31,231 bases of DNA, from positions 1-31,231 of the forward strand of contig CAXNAD020000085.1 in the NCBI GenBank assembly GCA_964200185.2. The letters run 5' to 3'. Both the position numbers and the translations under genes were made by a program. The stretch is from Choristocarpus tenellus KU-1152. Taxonomy: Eukaryota; Phaeophyceae. Every line of letters begins with the position of its first letter. The stretch's first letter is position 1. Shown here piece by piece: positions 30,870-31,231 of this stretch. The notes under the pieces are model-generated. The model made no database searches. It had not been told where the DNA came from and saw only the letters and a list, made by a program, of their open reading frames with translations.

Positions 30870-31231
30870 CACACATATATCAACATACACATACACATGT
30901 ATCAACATACACATACACATGTATCAACATACAACATACACATGTATCAACATGCATATGTATCAACATACACATGTATCAACATACAACATACACATGT
31001 ATCAACATACACATACACATGTATCAACATACACATGTATCAACATACAACATACACATGTATCAACATACACATACACATGTATCAACATACACATACA
31101 CATGTATCAACATACACATACACATGTATCAACATACACATGTATCAACATACAACATACACATGTATCAACATACAACATACACATGTATCAACATACA
31201 ACATACACATGTATCAACATACAACATACAC
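30870..31231. repeat. Composite minisatellite reaching the window edge
   Basis: About 16 full units plus a partial one, each starting ATCAACAT and nearly all ending ACACATGT with its palindromic ACATGT core. Three main unit lengths alternate: 16, 22 and 23 bases, differing by an added ATACAC or AACATAC block. One unit is degenerate (ATGCATATGT). The array continues past the window. Confidence 0.95.

Noticed and set aside
30870-31231. CRISPR-like array
   Set aside because: Units are contiguous and vary in length without unique spacers; this is a eukaryotic minisatellite.

Overview
The window is nuclear DNA of an intron-rich eukaryote. Coding blocks are separated by AT-rich introns with GT...AG borders, simple repeats and minisatellites, and there is no sign of operons or Shine-Dalgarno sites. 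A gene with EsV-1-7 cysteine/histidine repeats suggests an alga. That family is best known from brown algae and is also reported from other stramenopiles, cryptophytes, green algae and large algal viruses. I cannot name the species.

Layout, left to right. (1) 1-1152, minus strand: the C-terminal end of a reverse transcriptase from a non-LTR-type retrotransposon, cut off upstream and with an early stop. (2) 1263-1520, plus: an 86-codon first-exon-like ORF of unknown function. (3) 3526-7155, plus: a spliced gene for a small protein with a charged N-terminal part, four EsV-1-7-type Cys/His repeats and a basic C-terminal tail. (4) 7156-7609: the gap between two genes that meet tail to tail. (5) 7610-30544, minus: the 3' part of a giant HECT-type E3 ubiquitin ligase gene, resolved here into 31 exons whose phases agree at every junction. 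It encodes about 3,640 residues and its 5' end lies outside the window. (6) 30545-31231: repeat-rich sequence upstream of the first exon seen, with two tandem arrays.

The ligase resembles HECTD4-like proteins. From its N-terminal side it has helical ARM/HEAT-like segments, an SH3-like patch, a low-complexity Arg/Ser-rich exon, a possible UBA-like helix set, a SPRY domain split by a long acidic insert, a WRP-type repeat module as in VPS13-like proteins, repeated beta-sandwich modules ending in WG-aromatic motifs, and a complete C-terminal HECT domain with the catalytic cysteine in LPVSHTCF. By family knowledge the SPRY and beta modules would bind substrate and the HECT domain would pass ubiquitin from an E2 to it.

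The main points for a second look are the EsV-1-7 gene, the completeness and phase bias of the giant gene's intron set, the insert inside the SPRY domain, simple repeats that serve as splice-acceptor pyrimidine tracts, and several young tandem arrays.
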